A stretch of DNA of 64,000 nucleotides from Sphingomonas oryzagri (GTDB taxonomy: Bacteria; Pseudomonadota; Alphaproteobacteria; Sphingomonadales; Sphingomonadaceae), in NCBI RefSeq assembly GCF_029906645.1, contig NZ_JARYGZ010000001.1, positions 434,001-498,000 on the forward strand, read 5' to 3'. This document shows, piece by piece, positions 9,934-18,053 of the stretch; position 1 is the stretch's first letter; each line of letters opens with the position of its first letter. The notes beneath the pieces were generated by a model. That model did not search any database, was not told where the DNA came from, and worked only from the letters and a program-made list of their open reading frames with translations. The position numbers and the translations under genes were made by a program.

Positions 9934-10353
9934 ATGCAGGCGCGCAGCATGTTCGGAATCGTGACAGCACTGGGCTTGCTGGTGCTGATCCTGGTATCGG
10001 GGGCGCTGGTCGGCTGCCCGCGCTATCTGGTCTATCAGCAGGAGATGGCGGGCCGCGCCAAGCTCGCCGAGGCGCAATCCTCGCGGCAGGTCGCGGTGCT
10101 GGAGGCACGCGCGAAGATGGAGAGCGCAAAGTCGCTCGCCGAGGCGGAGATCACGCGTGCCGAGGGTGCCGCCAAGGCCAACCACATCCTGCAGAACTCG
10201 CTGGGCGGGCCGGAAGGCTATCTGCGCTATCTGCAGATCCAGGCGCTGCAGGACAGCAATGCGCGGCTGATCTACGTGCCGACCGAGGCGGGCCTGCCCG
10301 TCACCGAGGCCTCGCGCCTGCCGGGCGATCCGGAGCAGACCGACAAGAATTGA
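9934..10353 (+). CDS. Membrane-anchored protein resembling an SPFH C-terminal tail
   Basis: The 139-residue protein has one N-terminal membrane segment (FGIVTALGLLVLILVSGALVG). A charged, alanine-rich helical region follows (QQEMAGRAKLAEAQSSRQVAVLEARAKMESAKSLAEAEITRAEGAAKANHI), then YLRYLQIQAL and a polar tail. The helical part resembles the coiled-coil end of SPFH/prohibitin proteins (HflK, flotillin), but no SPFH domain precedes it. Starts at ATG 9934 after GGGAG. Its partner and role are not evident; it precedes tRNA-Lys on the opposite strand. Confidence 0.7.
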   Translation: MQARSMFGIVTALGLLVLILVSGALVGCPRYLVYQQEMAGRAKLAEAQSSRQVAVLEARAKMESAKSLAEAEITRAEGAAKANHILQNSLGGPEGYLRYLQIQALQDSNARLIYVPTEAGLPVTEASRLPGDPEQTDKN

Positions 10354-10373
10354 GAATGGGGGCGACGGCGGGA

Positions 10374-10449
10374 TGGTGGGCTCGCCGGGACTCGAACCCG
10401 GGACCTACAGATTAAAAGTCCGTTGCTCTACCGACTGAGCTACGAGCCC
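10374..10449 (-). tRNA. tRNA-Lys (TTT)
   Basis: Reading the minus strand gives a full cloverleaf: acceptor GGGCTCG paired with CGAGCCC, D-arm GCTCAGTCGGTAGAGC, anticodon loop CTTTTAA with anticodon TTT, T-arm CCGGGTTCGAGTCCCGG, and an encoded CCA end at 10374-10376. It is 76 nt long and is the only tRNA I see in the window. Confidence 0.97.
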
Positions 10450-10475
10450 GGCTCGCGCCGTCGCTGCGCGCGTCC

Positions 10476-10985
10476 CTATGGGGTGCGGGGCCTGCGGTCA
10501 ACCGGTCGGCGGCGGGTCAGTCGCGCTTCCAGCTGACGGAGCGTACGGCCGAGGTGCGGATGGCGCCAGTCCGGCGCGATTGCGGCGGCGGGACGCAGGG
10601 CGAAATCGCGCACCGCCAGCCCGGCATGGGGGATGACGAGCGAGCGCGCCCGCCATTCGCCGCCGCTCCACGCGAGGATGTCGAGGTCCAGCACGCGCGC
10701 GCCCCAGCGGCGATAACGGCGGCGGCCGAAGTCGCGCTCGATCCGCTGGAGCAGGGCGAGCAGGGCAGGCGGCAGGAGATCGCTTTCCACAAGCGCGGCG
10801 GCATTGGCGAAGTCGCGGTCGCTCGGCCCCATTGCGGACGTACGGATCGTGCGGCTGATCCTGCGAACGGCCAGCCCCTCAGCGACCACCGCTGCGATCG
10901 CCGCGCGCACGACGCGCTCGGGCGGGCCATGGCGGCCATGGCGTCGGTTGGAGCCGAGGCCGATCACATAGCTTGCCGATCCCAT
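10476..10985 (-). CDS. folK: HPPK (2-amino-4-hydroxy-6-hydroxymethyldihydropteridine diphosphokinase)
   Basis: The 169-residue protein fits HPPK, which pyrophosphorylates 6-hydroxymethyl-dihydropterin in folate synthesis. Family motifs are YVIGLGSNRRHG at the N-terminus, the ATP/Mg loop RRYRRWGARVLDLDILAW, and the late IPHAGLAVRDFALRPAAAI. The C-terminus is unusually arginine-rich. ATG 10985 is the start that fits the GLGSN motif; an upstream in-frame ATG at 11081 would run into the divergent glycosylase. The two genes are back to back with only 23 bp between starts. Confidence 0.9.
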   Translation of the reverse strand: MGSASYVIGLGSNRRHGRHGPPERVVRAAIAAVVAEGLAVRRISRTIRTSAMGPSDRDFANAAALVESDLLPPALLALLQRIERDFGRRRYRRWGARVLDLDILAWSGGEWRARSLVIPHAGLAVRDFALRPAAAIAPDWRHPHLGRTLRQLEARLTRRRPVDRRPRTP

Positions 10986-11008
10986 GCCGCCCCGCCTATC
11001 GCGCGCGG

Positions 11009-11659
11009 ATGATCCCGCAAAGCCCCGAACCGTCGCCCGATTGTCCGCTCTGTCCGCGTCTTGCCGATTTGCGGCAGGCACAGCGCGTGGCGCATCCCGA
11101 CTGGTTCAACGCGCCGGTGCCGGCTTTCGGCGATCCCGAAGCGTGGCTCGCCATCGTCGGCCTCGCGCCGGGCCTGCAGGGCGCCAACCGGACCGGGCGG
11201 CCCTTCACCGGCGACGGGGCGGGGCCGCTGCTCTACGGCACGCTGGCGAAGCTCGGTCTGGCCGAGGGGACGTACGAAGCGCGACCGGATGATGATCTGC
11301 GCCTGACCGGTGCGATCATCGTCAATGCCGTGCGCTGCGTGCCGCCGCAGAACAAGCCGACGCCGGAGGAGGTCCGCACCTGCCGCCGGTTTCTCGAGCC
11401 GGCGCTGGAGGCCCTGCCGAACCTGCGCGTCGTCGTGGCGCTCGGCCAGATCGCCCACCAGTCGGCGGTGAAGGCGCTGGGCGGCAAGCTGCCCAAGATG
11501 CCGTTCGCGCACGGTGCGGAACATCGGCTGCCTTCGGGGCTTCTCCTGGTCGATAGCTACCATTGCACGCGCTACAACCAGAATACCGGCCGCCTCACTG
11601 ATGCCATGTTCGAGTCGGTATTTGCGCAGGCGGTGGCATTGGGAGACACCGCCCGTTGA
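11009..11659 (+). CDS. Uracil-DNA glycosylase, family 5 (UdgB-like)
   Basis: The 216-residue protein carries family 5 hallmarks: an N-terminal CPLCPRL cysteine pair for the iron-sulfur cluster, motif 1 VGLAPGLQGANRTGRPFTGDGAG, and motif 2 DSYHCTRYNQNTGRLT near the C-terminus. Further cysteines (RCVPP, RTCRRF) complete a four-cysteine set. These enzymes remove uracil and other deaminated bases in base-excision repair. I chose ATG 11009 (MIPQSPEPSPDCPLC); an in-frame ATG at 10973 would overlap folK. Confident on family. Confidence 0.88.
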   Translation: MIPQSPEPSPDCPLCPRLADLRQAQRVAHPDWFNAPVPAFGDPEAWLAIVGLAPGLQGANRTGRPFTGDGAGPLLYGTLAKLGLAEGTYEARPDDDLRLTGAIIVNAVRCVPPQNKPTPEEVRTCRRFLEPALEALPNLRVVVALGQIAHQSAVKALGGKLPKMPFAHGAEHRLPSGLLLVDSYHCTRYNQNTGRLTDAMFESVFAQAVALGDTAR

Positions 11660-11726
11660 TGGCCCGCATGCCGGGCGCCGCGAAGGAAGCGCCTTGGTCC
11701 ACCTGACGCTCGCGATTGCCGATTTC

Positions 11727-11858
11727 ATGAAGATCCTGATCACGGCCGCGCTCTATGCGGCGGCGTCGGCGGGCGGCCTGGTGCTGCTCGGCATCGCGGC
11801 GCTGGGCGGCATGGTGTGGGGGGTGCGGCGGGCGTTCGGCGGACGGCGGGGCGAGTGA
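11727..11858 (+). CDS. Possible 43-residue membrane protein
   Basis: A short frame reads MKILITAALYAAASAGGLVLLGIAALGG.. followed by a basic tail (VRRAFGGRRGE), i.e. one hydrophobic helix with a positive C-terminus. A longer version could begin at TTG 11694 (LVHLTLAIADF). No strong Shine-Dalgarno sequence precedes the ATG. It might be a real small protein downstream of the glycosylase, or chance in GC-rich DNA. Confidence 0.35.
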   Translation: MKILITAALYAAASAGGLVLLGIAALGGMVWGVRRAFGGRRGE

Positions 11859-12231
11859 CGTCGTTTTCGACTCGCTGAATCGGCAGCGGCACGTTGCCGT
11901 CGAGCGATGCTCCGGAACGACGTGAAATTGACAAAATTGACAGCCATGACGCCGAAAAGAAGACCTTCCTATAGGCCGATCGACGGTGAGAAAGAGCGAT
12001 CGACGAACTCGATCGGATCCATCTTCGCAGCCGAAATCCTACATGGGAAGAGAGGAAACCTTCCCATCCCCTCGTCGCTCCTGCGTAGGCAGGAGCCCAT
12101 CACCTGAGCTGTCGCTCTCGCGGAACGGTGAGGAGTTGGGCCCCTGCCTTCGCAGGGGCGACGATCATGGCAGCTAGCGCCCCAATTGCGGACATCGATG
12201 GCTCCCGCTAGGTGGATAGGGGGAGAGCAGT
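11859..12231. other. 373-bp intergenic stretch with one repeat
   Basis: No gene is supported here. The stretch is less GC-rich than its surroundings, holds AT-rich patches (GTGAAATTGACAAAATTGAC near 11920) and contains the inverted repeat at 12073-12163. TTGACAAAATTGACA could be part of a promoter, but I cannot pair it with a convincing -10 box. The ATG of the downstream low-GC gene follows GGGGAGAGC. Confidence 0.5.
12073..12163. repeat. Inverted repeat, family C
   Basis: CGTCGCTCCTGCGTAGGCAG at the left is mirrored by CTGCCTTCGCAGGGGCGACG at the right, separated by about 50 bp. It resembles the dispersed CCTGCGnAGGCAGG palindromes common in sphingomonad intergenic DNA. Only this copy is seen in the window. 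Confidence 0.7.
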
Positions 12232-12657
12232 ATGCGGCCACTATCAATTCTGTATTTCGAGCGACTTATTTTTGGCACGCTCTTCTTAGGTGTGATCCAA
12301 TCCTATTTGTCATGGGATCGATCGATCGCCGCAGCCGCTGCGATCGGAAATAATCCTGTCGTGTTTATGGCCACGACGCTGATCGGTACATTTGCTATTA
12401 TGGCAACTCTAACCCTACTGGTCTCGCGTCGCAGAAGCAAAGTAGCAATGTGGATTTCAGTCTTATTTTTCGTGCTTGGGCTACCGCTATTTTTTAAGGT
12501 TCTATCTAGCGGTCTTCTGTTTGGTTCTGGTTTTATCTCATTGTTACAGACGACCGGACAATTGGTTGCCTTTAGTTTGCTCTTCACCCGATCGGCGCGT
12601 CTGTGGATGAACGGGGAAGACGGTGCGTCTTCCGAATTGAAAGACGTTTTTCGCTGA
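12232..12657 (+). CDS. Low-GC integral membrane protein, unknown function
   Basis: The 141-residue protein has about four hydrophobic segments (LIFGTLFLGVIQSYL; VVFMATTLIGTFAIMATLTLL; VAMWISVLFFVLGLPLFF; SLLQTTGQLVAFSLLF) and a polar C-terminus. I do not recognise a named family. Codon and base use stand out: many A/T-ending codons (e.g. TTATTTTTGG) in a chromosome where most genes are GC-rich at codon position 3. ATG 12232 follows GGGGGAGAGCAGT. The composition suggests recent acquisition. Confidence 0.7.
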   Translation: MRPLSILYFERLIFGTLFLGVIQSYLSWDRSIAAAAAIGNNPVVFMATTLIGTFAIMATLTLLVSRRRSKVAMWISVLFFVLGLPLFFKVLSSGLLFGSGFISLLQTTGQLVAFSLLFTRSARLWMNGEDGASSELKDVFR

Positions 12658-12844
12658 TCATTAGCCACGAGCGGACCGACGGCAATCCACCACTTCCAGC
12701 CATTGCGACCCCGGACTTGATCCGGAGGAGGCAGTCCACTGTCGCCGTCGCTCGCCAAGGGGGGCGGACTCGTGAGGAGGGTTAGGGAGGTGGCTGTCCG
12801 CCAAAGGCAACCTCTCCACGGACCACCCGGAGCGATTAACGCCC

Positions 12845-13696
12845 TCAGATGTCCTGCGCCAGCCGCCCGTAGAGATCGGGCCGGCGATCGCGGAAGAAGC
12901 CGAAGGCGGCGCGGTGGCGGCGGATGCGATCGATGTCCAGCGTCGCGACCAGCACGCCTGTCTCCTCCTTGCCGAACTCGGCCAGCATGTCGCCGCGCTC
13001 GTCGCAGATGAAGCTGTGGCCGTAGAAGATCTGGCCTTCCTCGTTGCCGATGCGGTTGGACGCGACCACCGGCACGACGTTGGAGACGGCATGGCCGACC
13101 ATCGCGCGCCGCCACAGCCGCGACGTGTCGAGGCTCGGGTCGTGCGGTTCGGAGCCGATCGCGGTCGGGTAGAAGAGCACTTCCGCGCCCATCAGCATCA
13201 TCGCGCGTGCCGTCTCGGGATACCATTGATCCCAGCACACGCCGACGCCCAGCGTGGTCGGCGCCGCATCCGGCCAGACCTTGAAGCCGGTATTGCCGGG
13301 GCGGAAGTAGAATTTCTCCTCGTAGCCGGGGCCATCGGGGATGTGGCTCTTGCGGTAGATGCCCTGCACCTTGCCGTCCGGCCCGATCATCGCGAGCGTG
13401 TTGTAATGGTGCTGGCCGTCCAGCTCGAAGAAGCTGGTCGGGATCGCGACCTTCAGCTCCGCCGCGAGCTTCTGCATGGCGAGAACCGCCGGGTGCCTGT
13501 CCACCGGACGGGCGCCGACGAACAGCCCCTCATCCTCGACCCGGCAGAAATAGGGGCCCTCGAACAGCTCCGGCGGCAGGATCACCTGTGCGCCCTTGGC
13601 GGCGGCCTCGCGCACCAGTTCGGAGACGGCGGCGATGTTGGCGGCCTCGTCATCCGAAAAGGCGAGCTGCATGGCGGCGACGGTGATCTCGGTCAT
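12845..13696 (-). CDS. aguB: N-carbamoylputrescine amidase
   Basis: The 283-residue nitrilase-superfamily enzyme hydrolyses N-carbamoylputrescine to putrescine. The catalytic triad is visible as Glu43 (LPPELFEG), Lys116 (YRKSHIPDGPGY) and Cys154 (GVGVCWDQWYPETAR). The sequences around these residues match the AguB subgroup closely, and the neighbouring agmatine deiminase makes the substrate. It follows aguA on the same strand with a 32-bp gap. High confidence. Confidence 0.95.
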   Translation of the reverse strand: MTEITVAAMQLAFSDDEAANIAAVSELVREAAAKGAQVILPPELFEGPYFCRVEDEGLFVGARPVDRHPAVLAMQKLAAELKVAIPTSFFELDGQHHYNTLAMIGPDGKVQGIYRKSHIPDGPGYEEKFYFRPGNTGFKVWPDAAPTTLGVGVCWDQWYPETARAMMLMGAEVLFYPTAIGSEPHDPSLDTSRLWRRAMVGHAVSNVVPVVASNRIGNEEGQIFYGHSFICDERGDMLAEFGKEETGVLVATLDIDRIRRHRAAFGFFRDRRPDLYGRLAQDI

Positions 13697-13728
13697 GGCG
13701 CGTCAGATAGTCCCTGAGGAGTGACAGT

Positions 13729-14703
13729 TCAAAGCGTCGGAATCTGCTGCGAGATGCAGTGGAGCGATCCGCCGCCGGTCAGCAGATGGTCGGCGCGTAC
13801 GCCGATCGCCTTGCGGCCAGGGAACAGGGCGCCGATCGCGGCCACCGCCTTCTCGTCGTTGGCCGCGCCGTAGACGGGCACCACCACCGCCGCATTCCCG
13901 ATGTAGAAGTTCATGTAGGAGGCGGGCACGATCTCTCCGTCGCGCTCGACGGCGCCGGGGGAGGGGATCGCCACCACCTCGACGCCGAACGCCTCTGCCC
14001 GCGCCTTCGCATCGGCGTAGACGACGGCGTTGGGATCGTCGTCGCCGTCGGGCGCGGGTAGCGCCAGCCGGTTCGGGCCGACGAAGCGGGCGAGATTGTC
14101 GACATGGCCGTCGGTATGGTCGTTGGCGAGGCCATCGCCCAGCCACAGCACCCGGTCGATGCCGAGGTCGTCCTTCAGCCGCGCCTCGATCTCGGCGCGG
14201 ATCAGGTCCGGGTTGCGATTGGGGTTGAGCAGGCACTGTTCGGTGGTGACGGCGAGGCCGGTGCCGTCGACGTCGAGCGCGCCGCCCTCGAACACCCAGC
14301 CGCATTTGCGTGCCGCGATCGAGCGGCTTTCGGCCAGCTCTCCGCCGATCTCCTCGTCGCCGGGCAGATCGTATTTGCCGCCCCAATAGTTGAAGGCGAA
14401 ATCGCGTGCCGATCCGTCGTCCATCAGGATCGGGCCGGTGTCGCGCAGCCACACGTCGCCGAACGGGCGCACAAGGATCTCCGCGAAATCGCCGGCCAAA
14501 GCGCGCGCGGCCTCACCGGCAGCCTCATCGGCGCAGACCAGGATGGGTTTCTCGCCCTTGCCATCGGCCCATATGGCGCGGGCGAAGGCGGTGACCTCGT
14601 CGCGCGCGGGGGCGAGATCGTCCTCCCAGAGATCGGGGTGGCTCGGAAAGCCGATCCAGACGGCGGTGTGGGGCGCCCATTCGGCGGGCTGGCGGACGGT
14701 CAT
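13729..14703 (-). CDS. aguA: Agmatine deiminase
   Basis: The 324-residue enzyme converts agmatine to N-carbamoylputrescine and ammonia. It has the pentein-fold signatures PAEWAPHTAVWIGFPSHPD, RDTGPILMDDG, EGGALDVDG, NDHTDGHVDN and the C-terminal nucleophile Cys316 in GGGSLHCISQQ. ATG 14703 is preceded by AGAGGTGA; the long upstream open frame is not homologous. Forms a two-gene aguA-aguB unit for putrescine synthesis from arginine-derived agmatine, divergent from the S9 peptidase gene. Confidence 0.95.
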   Translation of the reverse strand: MTVRQPAEWAPHTAVWIGFPSHPDLWEDDLAPARDEVTAFARAIWADGKGEKPILVCADEAAGEAARALAGDFAEILVRPFGDVWLRDTGPILMDDGSARDFAFNYWGGKYDLPGDEEIGGELAESRSIAARKCGWVFEGGALDVDGTGLAVTTEQCLLNPNRNPDLIRAEIEARLKDDLGIDRVLWLGDGLANDHTDGHVDNLARFVGPNRLALPAPDGDDDPNAVVYADAKARAEAFGVEVVAIPSPGAVERDGEIVPASYMNFYIGNAAVVVPVYGAANDEKAVAAIGALFPGRKAIGVRADHLLTGGGSLHCISQQIPTL

Positions 14704-14828
14704 CGTCACCTCTTTCGTCTCGGGGCTGCGCCCATGGCAGCGTCTGCGGTTCGGCGCAACGGGCTTGCAGCCGGCCGTGCTTGATGGAAGAAAAGCGGCG
14801 GGGATTGTAGCCTGGGGGCCATGACAGA

Positions 14829-16856
14829 ATGACGAAGACAATGAATGCTTGCCGGCAGGCTCTGCTGGCGGGGATTGCCGGTTGCGTGTTGGCGACCGCC
14901 GCGCTGGCGGCGGACAAGGCTCCGCCCAGCACATCGGGCGCCACGCGGGACGCCGCCGATATCTTTGGCGCGCGCGAGGCGATCATCGGCGCGGCGATGT
15001 CGCCGGACGGCAGCAAGGTCGCGTATCTTGCCGCCGATCACACCACCGGCACCGCGGTAATGGTCGCCGCTTCGGACGGCAGCAGCGCTCCGCACGTCGC
15101 CATGACATCGGACGGTGCCGAATCGATCCTGCGGTGGTGCGACTGGGCCGACAATACGCGCCTCGTCTGCGAGGCGACGGGGGCGACGAGCTACATGGGC
15201 AACCAGTTGGTCGGCTTCCAGCGGCTGATGGCTGTCGGTGACGACGGCAAGAACGCCAAGTTGCTGTCGAACCAGTCCTCCACCGCAATACAGGTGCGCC
15301 TCGCCCAGTATGATGGCGACGTGATCGACTGGATGGAGGGGACGACCGGCAAGCTGCTGATGGCTCGCGATCACGTTCCCGAAATGGATATCGGCACCAA
15401 GCTCGCCAAGACGGCGGACGGGCTTGGCGTTGATCTGGTCGATACGCATACGCTCGCGGCTTCCAAGGTGGAACAGCCCGATCCCGATGCGGTCAACTAC
15501 ATCAGTGACGGCAAGGGCACCGTCCGCCTCGTGGAACGCGAGGCATCGGGCAGCGGCGGGCAGCTCAGCGGTGTCCACCAGTGGTTCTATCGCCGGCCGG
15601 GAAGCCGACAGTGGGAGAGCTTCTCCACCCGCACGCTCGACGGCCCCGGTCTGCGCCCTCTCTCGGTCGATTATGCGACCGATAGTGTCTATTGCCTCGA
15701 CAACAGGGAAGGGCGCGACAAGCTCTATCGCGTCGCCCTGGACGGATCGATGAAGACCGATCTGGTTTTCGAGGATCCGAAGGTCGACGTCGACGATGTC
15801 GTCCGGCTTGGTCGGCAGGCCCGGCTGGTCGGCGCCCGGATCGCGAGCGAGAAGGGCAGCGTCGTCTATTTCGATCCCGAATATCAGAAGCTGGCGGCCG
15901 CCTTATCCAAGGCGTTGCCGGGCCTGCCGCAGATCAACTTCGTCAGCAGCAGCGCGGACGAGAGCAAGCTGCTCCTCTCGGCCGGCAGCGACAGGGATCC
16001 GGGCCGTTATTTCGTGTTCGACAAGACGACCAAGCATCTCAACGAGATCGCGCTTGTCCGGCCCCAGCTGGAGAATGTGCCGCTGTCCGAGATGACGCCC
16101 GTGAGCTTCCGGGCATCGGACGGTACGATGATCCCGGCCTATCTGACGCTCCCGCCGAACGGCGTGAAGAAGGGCCTGCCGGCGATCGTGATGCCGCATG
16201 GCGGCCCGGCCTCGCACGACGATTGGGGTTTCGACTGGCTGGTCCAGTATTTCGCGCATCAGGGCTATGCGGTGCTGCAGCCCGAATTCCGCGGATCGAC
16301 CGGATATGGTGACGGCTGGCTGCTCCAGAACGGCTTCAAGAGCTGGCGTACCGCGATCGGCGATGTGGTGGATGCGGGCCACTGGCTGGTGTCGCAGGGG
16401 ATCGCGGCGCCGGACAAGCTGGCGATCGTGGGCTGGTCCTACGGCGGCTATGCGGCGCTCCAGTCCAACGTGGTAGATCCGGATCTGTTCAAGGCGGTCG
16501 TAGCGATCGCGCCGGTGACGGACCTCGATGCGCTGAAGCAGGAGTCCACCTTCTACACCAACCATGCGGTCGAATCCGATTACATCGGGTCGGGTGCCAC
16601 CGTCGTCGACGGCTCACCGGCCCGGCATGCGGATCGCTTCAAGGCGCCGGTGATGATGTTCCATGGCACCAGGGACCAGAATGTCGGCGTCGCCGAATCC
16701 CGCCTGATGAACGACAAGCTGCGCGCGGCCGGCAAGCAGAGCGAGGTGGTGATCTACCAGGGTCTCGATCACCAGTTGCCGAGCGGCGAGATGCGCGCCG
16801 ACATGCTGCGCCGGGCGGATGGCTTCCTCCGCCAGACCATGCACATCTCGGGCTGA
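14829..16856 (+). CDS. S9-family serine peptidase, exported
   Basis: The 675-residue protein starts with a Sec signal (AGIAGCVLATAALAADK), then a beta-propeller-like region (residues about 40-400) and a C-terminal alpha/beta-hydrolase domain. The catalytic triad fits Ser537 in GWSYGGYAAL, Asp616 in GTRDQNVG and His648 in GLDHQLP; HGGPASHDDWGFDWLVQ is the oxyanion region. It resembles acylaminoacyl-peptidase/DPP-type S9 enzymes, probably periplasmic, trimming peptides. Start could be ATG 14829 or 14841. Substrate specificity is unknown. Confidence 0.88.
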   Translation: MTKTMNACRQALLAGIAGCVLATAALAADKAPPSTSGATRDAADIFGAREAIIGAAMSPDGSKVAYLAADHTTGTAVMVAASDGSSAPHVAMTSDGAESILRWCDWADNTRLVCEATGATSYMGNQLVGFQRLMAVGDDGKNAKLLSNQSSTAIQVRLAQYDGDVIDWMEGTTGKLLMARDHVPEMDIGTKLAKTADGLGVDLVDTHTLAASKVEQPDPDAVNYISDGKGTVRLVEREASGSGGQLSGVHQWFYRRPGSRQWESFSTRTLDGPGLRPLSVDYATDSVYCLDNREGRDKLYRVALDGSMKTDLVFEDPKVDVDDVVRLGRQARLVGARIASEKGSVVYFDPEYQKLAAALSKALPGLPQINFVSSSADESKLLLSAGSDRDPGRYFVFDKTTKHLNEIALVRPQLENVPLSEMTPVSFRASDGTMIPAYLTLPPNGVKKGLPAIVMPHGGPASHDDWGFDWLVQYFAHQGYAVLQPEFRGSTGYGDGWLLQNGFKSWRTAIGDVVDAGHWLVSQGIAAPDKLAIVGWSYGGYAALQSNVVDPDLFKAVVAIAPVTDLDALKQESTFYTNHAVESDYIGSGATVVDGSPARHADRFKAPVMMFHGTRDQNVGVAESRLMNDKLRAAGKQSEVVIYQGLDHQLPSGEMRADMLRRADGFLRQTMHISG

Positions 16857-16860
16857 GGAC

Positions 16861-16905
16861 AAAAGAAAGGGGCGGCCCCCGCGATGGAGCCGCCCCTGAT
16901 CTTTC
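16861..16905. terminator. Bidirectional intrinsic terminator
   Basis: An 8-bp GC stem (GGGGCGGC/GCCGCCCC) with a 12-nt loop is flanked by AAAAGAAA on the left and GATCTTTC on the right. It can therefore end both the S9 peptidase transcript and the convergent rpsD transcript. Confidence 0.8.
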
Positions 16906-16920
16906 GCCGAAGCGAAGCCG

Positions 16921-17535
16921 TTAGCGCGAGTAGAACTCGACGACCAGGTTCGGCTCCATCTTCACCGGATAGGGCACCTCGTCGAGGGCCGGCACGCGCT
17001 GGTAGGACACCTTGGTGGTGCCGTCCTGCGCCAGATAATCCGGAACCTCACGCTCGGAGAGGCCCTGCGCCTCGATCACCAGCGCCATTTCGGCGGCCTT
17101 GGCGCCCAGCTCGATCACGTCGCCGACCTTCACGAGGCGCGAGGCGATGTTGCACTTCACGCCGTTGACGCGAACGTGGCCGTGGCTGACCAGCTGGCGG
17201 GCCGAGAAGATCGTCGGCGCGAACTTGGCGCGGTAGACCACCGCGTCCAGACGGCGCTCGAGCAGGCCGATCAGGTTCTGGCCGGTGTCGCCCTTCATGC
17301 GGGCGGCCTCGACATAGGCCTTCTTGAACTGCTTCTCGGTGACGTCGCCGTAATAGCCCTTGAGCTTCTGCTTCGCCTTCAGCTGGATGCCGAAGTCCGA
17401 AACCTTGCCCTTGCGGCGCTGGCCGTGCTGGCCGGGACCGTACTCGCGCTTGTTCACCGGGGACTTCGGACGACCCCAGATGTTCTCGCCCATGCGGCGA
17501 TCGAGCTTGTACTTGGCGCTGGAGCGCTTCGACAT
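16921..17535 (-). CDS. rpsD: 30S ribosomal protein S4
   Basis: The 204-residue protein is ribosomal protein S4, a primary 16S rRNA binder. It begins [20 protein letters not shown] and contains [19 protein letters not shown], the S4 RNA-binding domain ([34 protein letters not shown] split over about residues 90-130) and ends [11 protein letters not shown], all typical of alphaproteobacteria. ATG 17535 follows a GAAGGA ribosome-binding site; upstream frame extension is not homologous. Apparently monocistronic, with a terminator just after it. Confidence 0.97.
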   Translation of the reverse strand: MSKRSSAKYKLDRRMGENIWGRPKSPVNKREYGPGQHGQRRKGKVSDFGIQLKAKQKLKGYYGDVTEKQFKKAYVEAARMKGDTGQNLIGLLERRLDAVVYRAKFAPTIFSARQLVSHGHVRVNGVKCNIASRLVKVGDVIELGAKAAEMALVIEAQGLSEREVPDYLAQDGTTKVSYQRVPALDEVPYPVKMEPNLVVEFYSR

Positions 17536-17744
17536 ATGTCTTCCTTCAATTGCGTTCAGACCGTCCGGGGACGATCGGGAAATGCCCGGTACCGCGCTGG
17601 CGACTCGATGATGGAGACGACAGGGCACCCGCTTCACCAGGCGTGCGGGGCCAATTGCGAGCGGCCCCCTTAGCGATTGCTGCGTGAAACGCAAGTGTCA
17701 TCATGCGCTGGCGGCGGGGTGGGTGGCCCCGCTAAGGGGGCGGG

Positions 17745-18053
17745 ATGACGAATGTTCTTTCCCCCGAAGGCTGCACGAACATGATCGAGGTCCGCGCCGG
17801 CGTGGACGCCACCGACCGCGCGATCGCAGCACTGCTCGCCACCCGCTTCGGCTACATGCGCGCCGCCGCCCGCATCAAGCCCGAGCGTGGGCAGGTGCGT
17901 GACGAGGCCCGCAAGCGCGAGGTGATCGACAACGCCATGGCGGACGCGCGGGCGCAGGGCTGGCCGGAGCAGGTCGCCGCCGACCTGTGGGAGACGCTGG
18001 TCGAGGCCTCGATCGCCTACGAGCTGGATCGCTGGGACGAAACTCAGCGCTGA
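17745..18053 (+). CDS. Chorismate mutase-like (AroQ fold) protein
   Basis: The 102-residue all-helical protein matches the small AroQ chorismate mutase/isochorismate-lyase group: CTNMIEVRAGVDATDRAIAALL, then FGYMRAAARIKPERGQVRDEARKREVI and a C-terminal LVEASIAYELDRWD. The spaced basic residues (Arg in VRAGVD, Arg and Lys in RAAARIK) are those that bind the substrate carboxylates. It may convert chorismate to prephenate or be a related lyase. ATG 17745 or 17781 could be the start. It converges with the TrmJ-containing ORF, overlapping its last 10 bp. Confidence 0.75.
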   Translation: MTNVLSPEGCTNMIEVRAGVDATDRAIAALLATRFGYMRAAARIKPERGQVRDEARKREVIDNAMADARAQGWPEQVAADLWETLVEASIAYELDRWDETQR

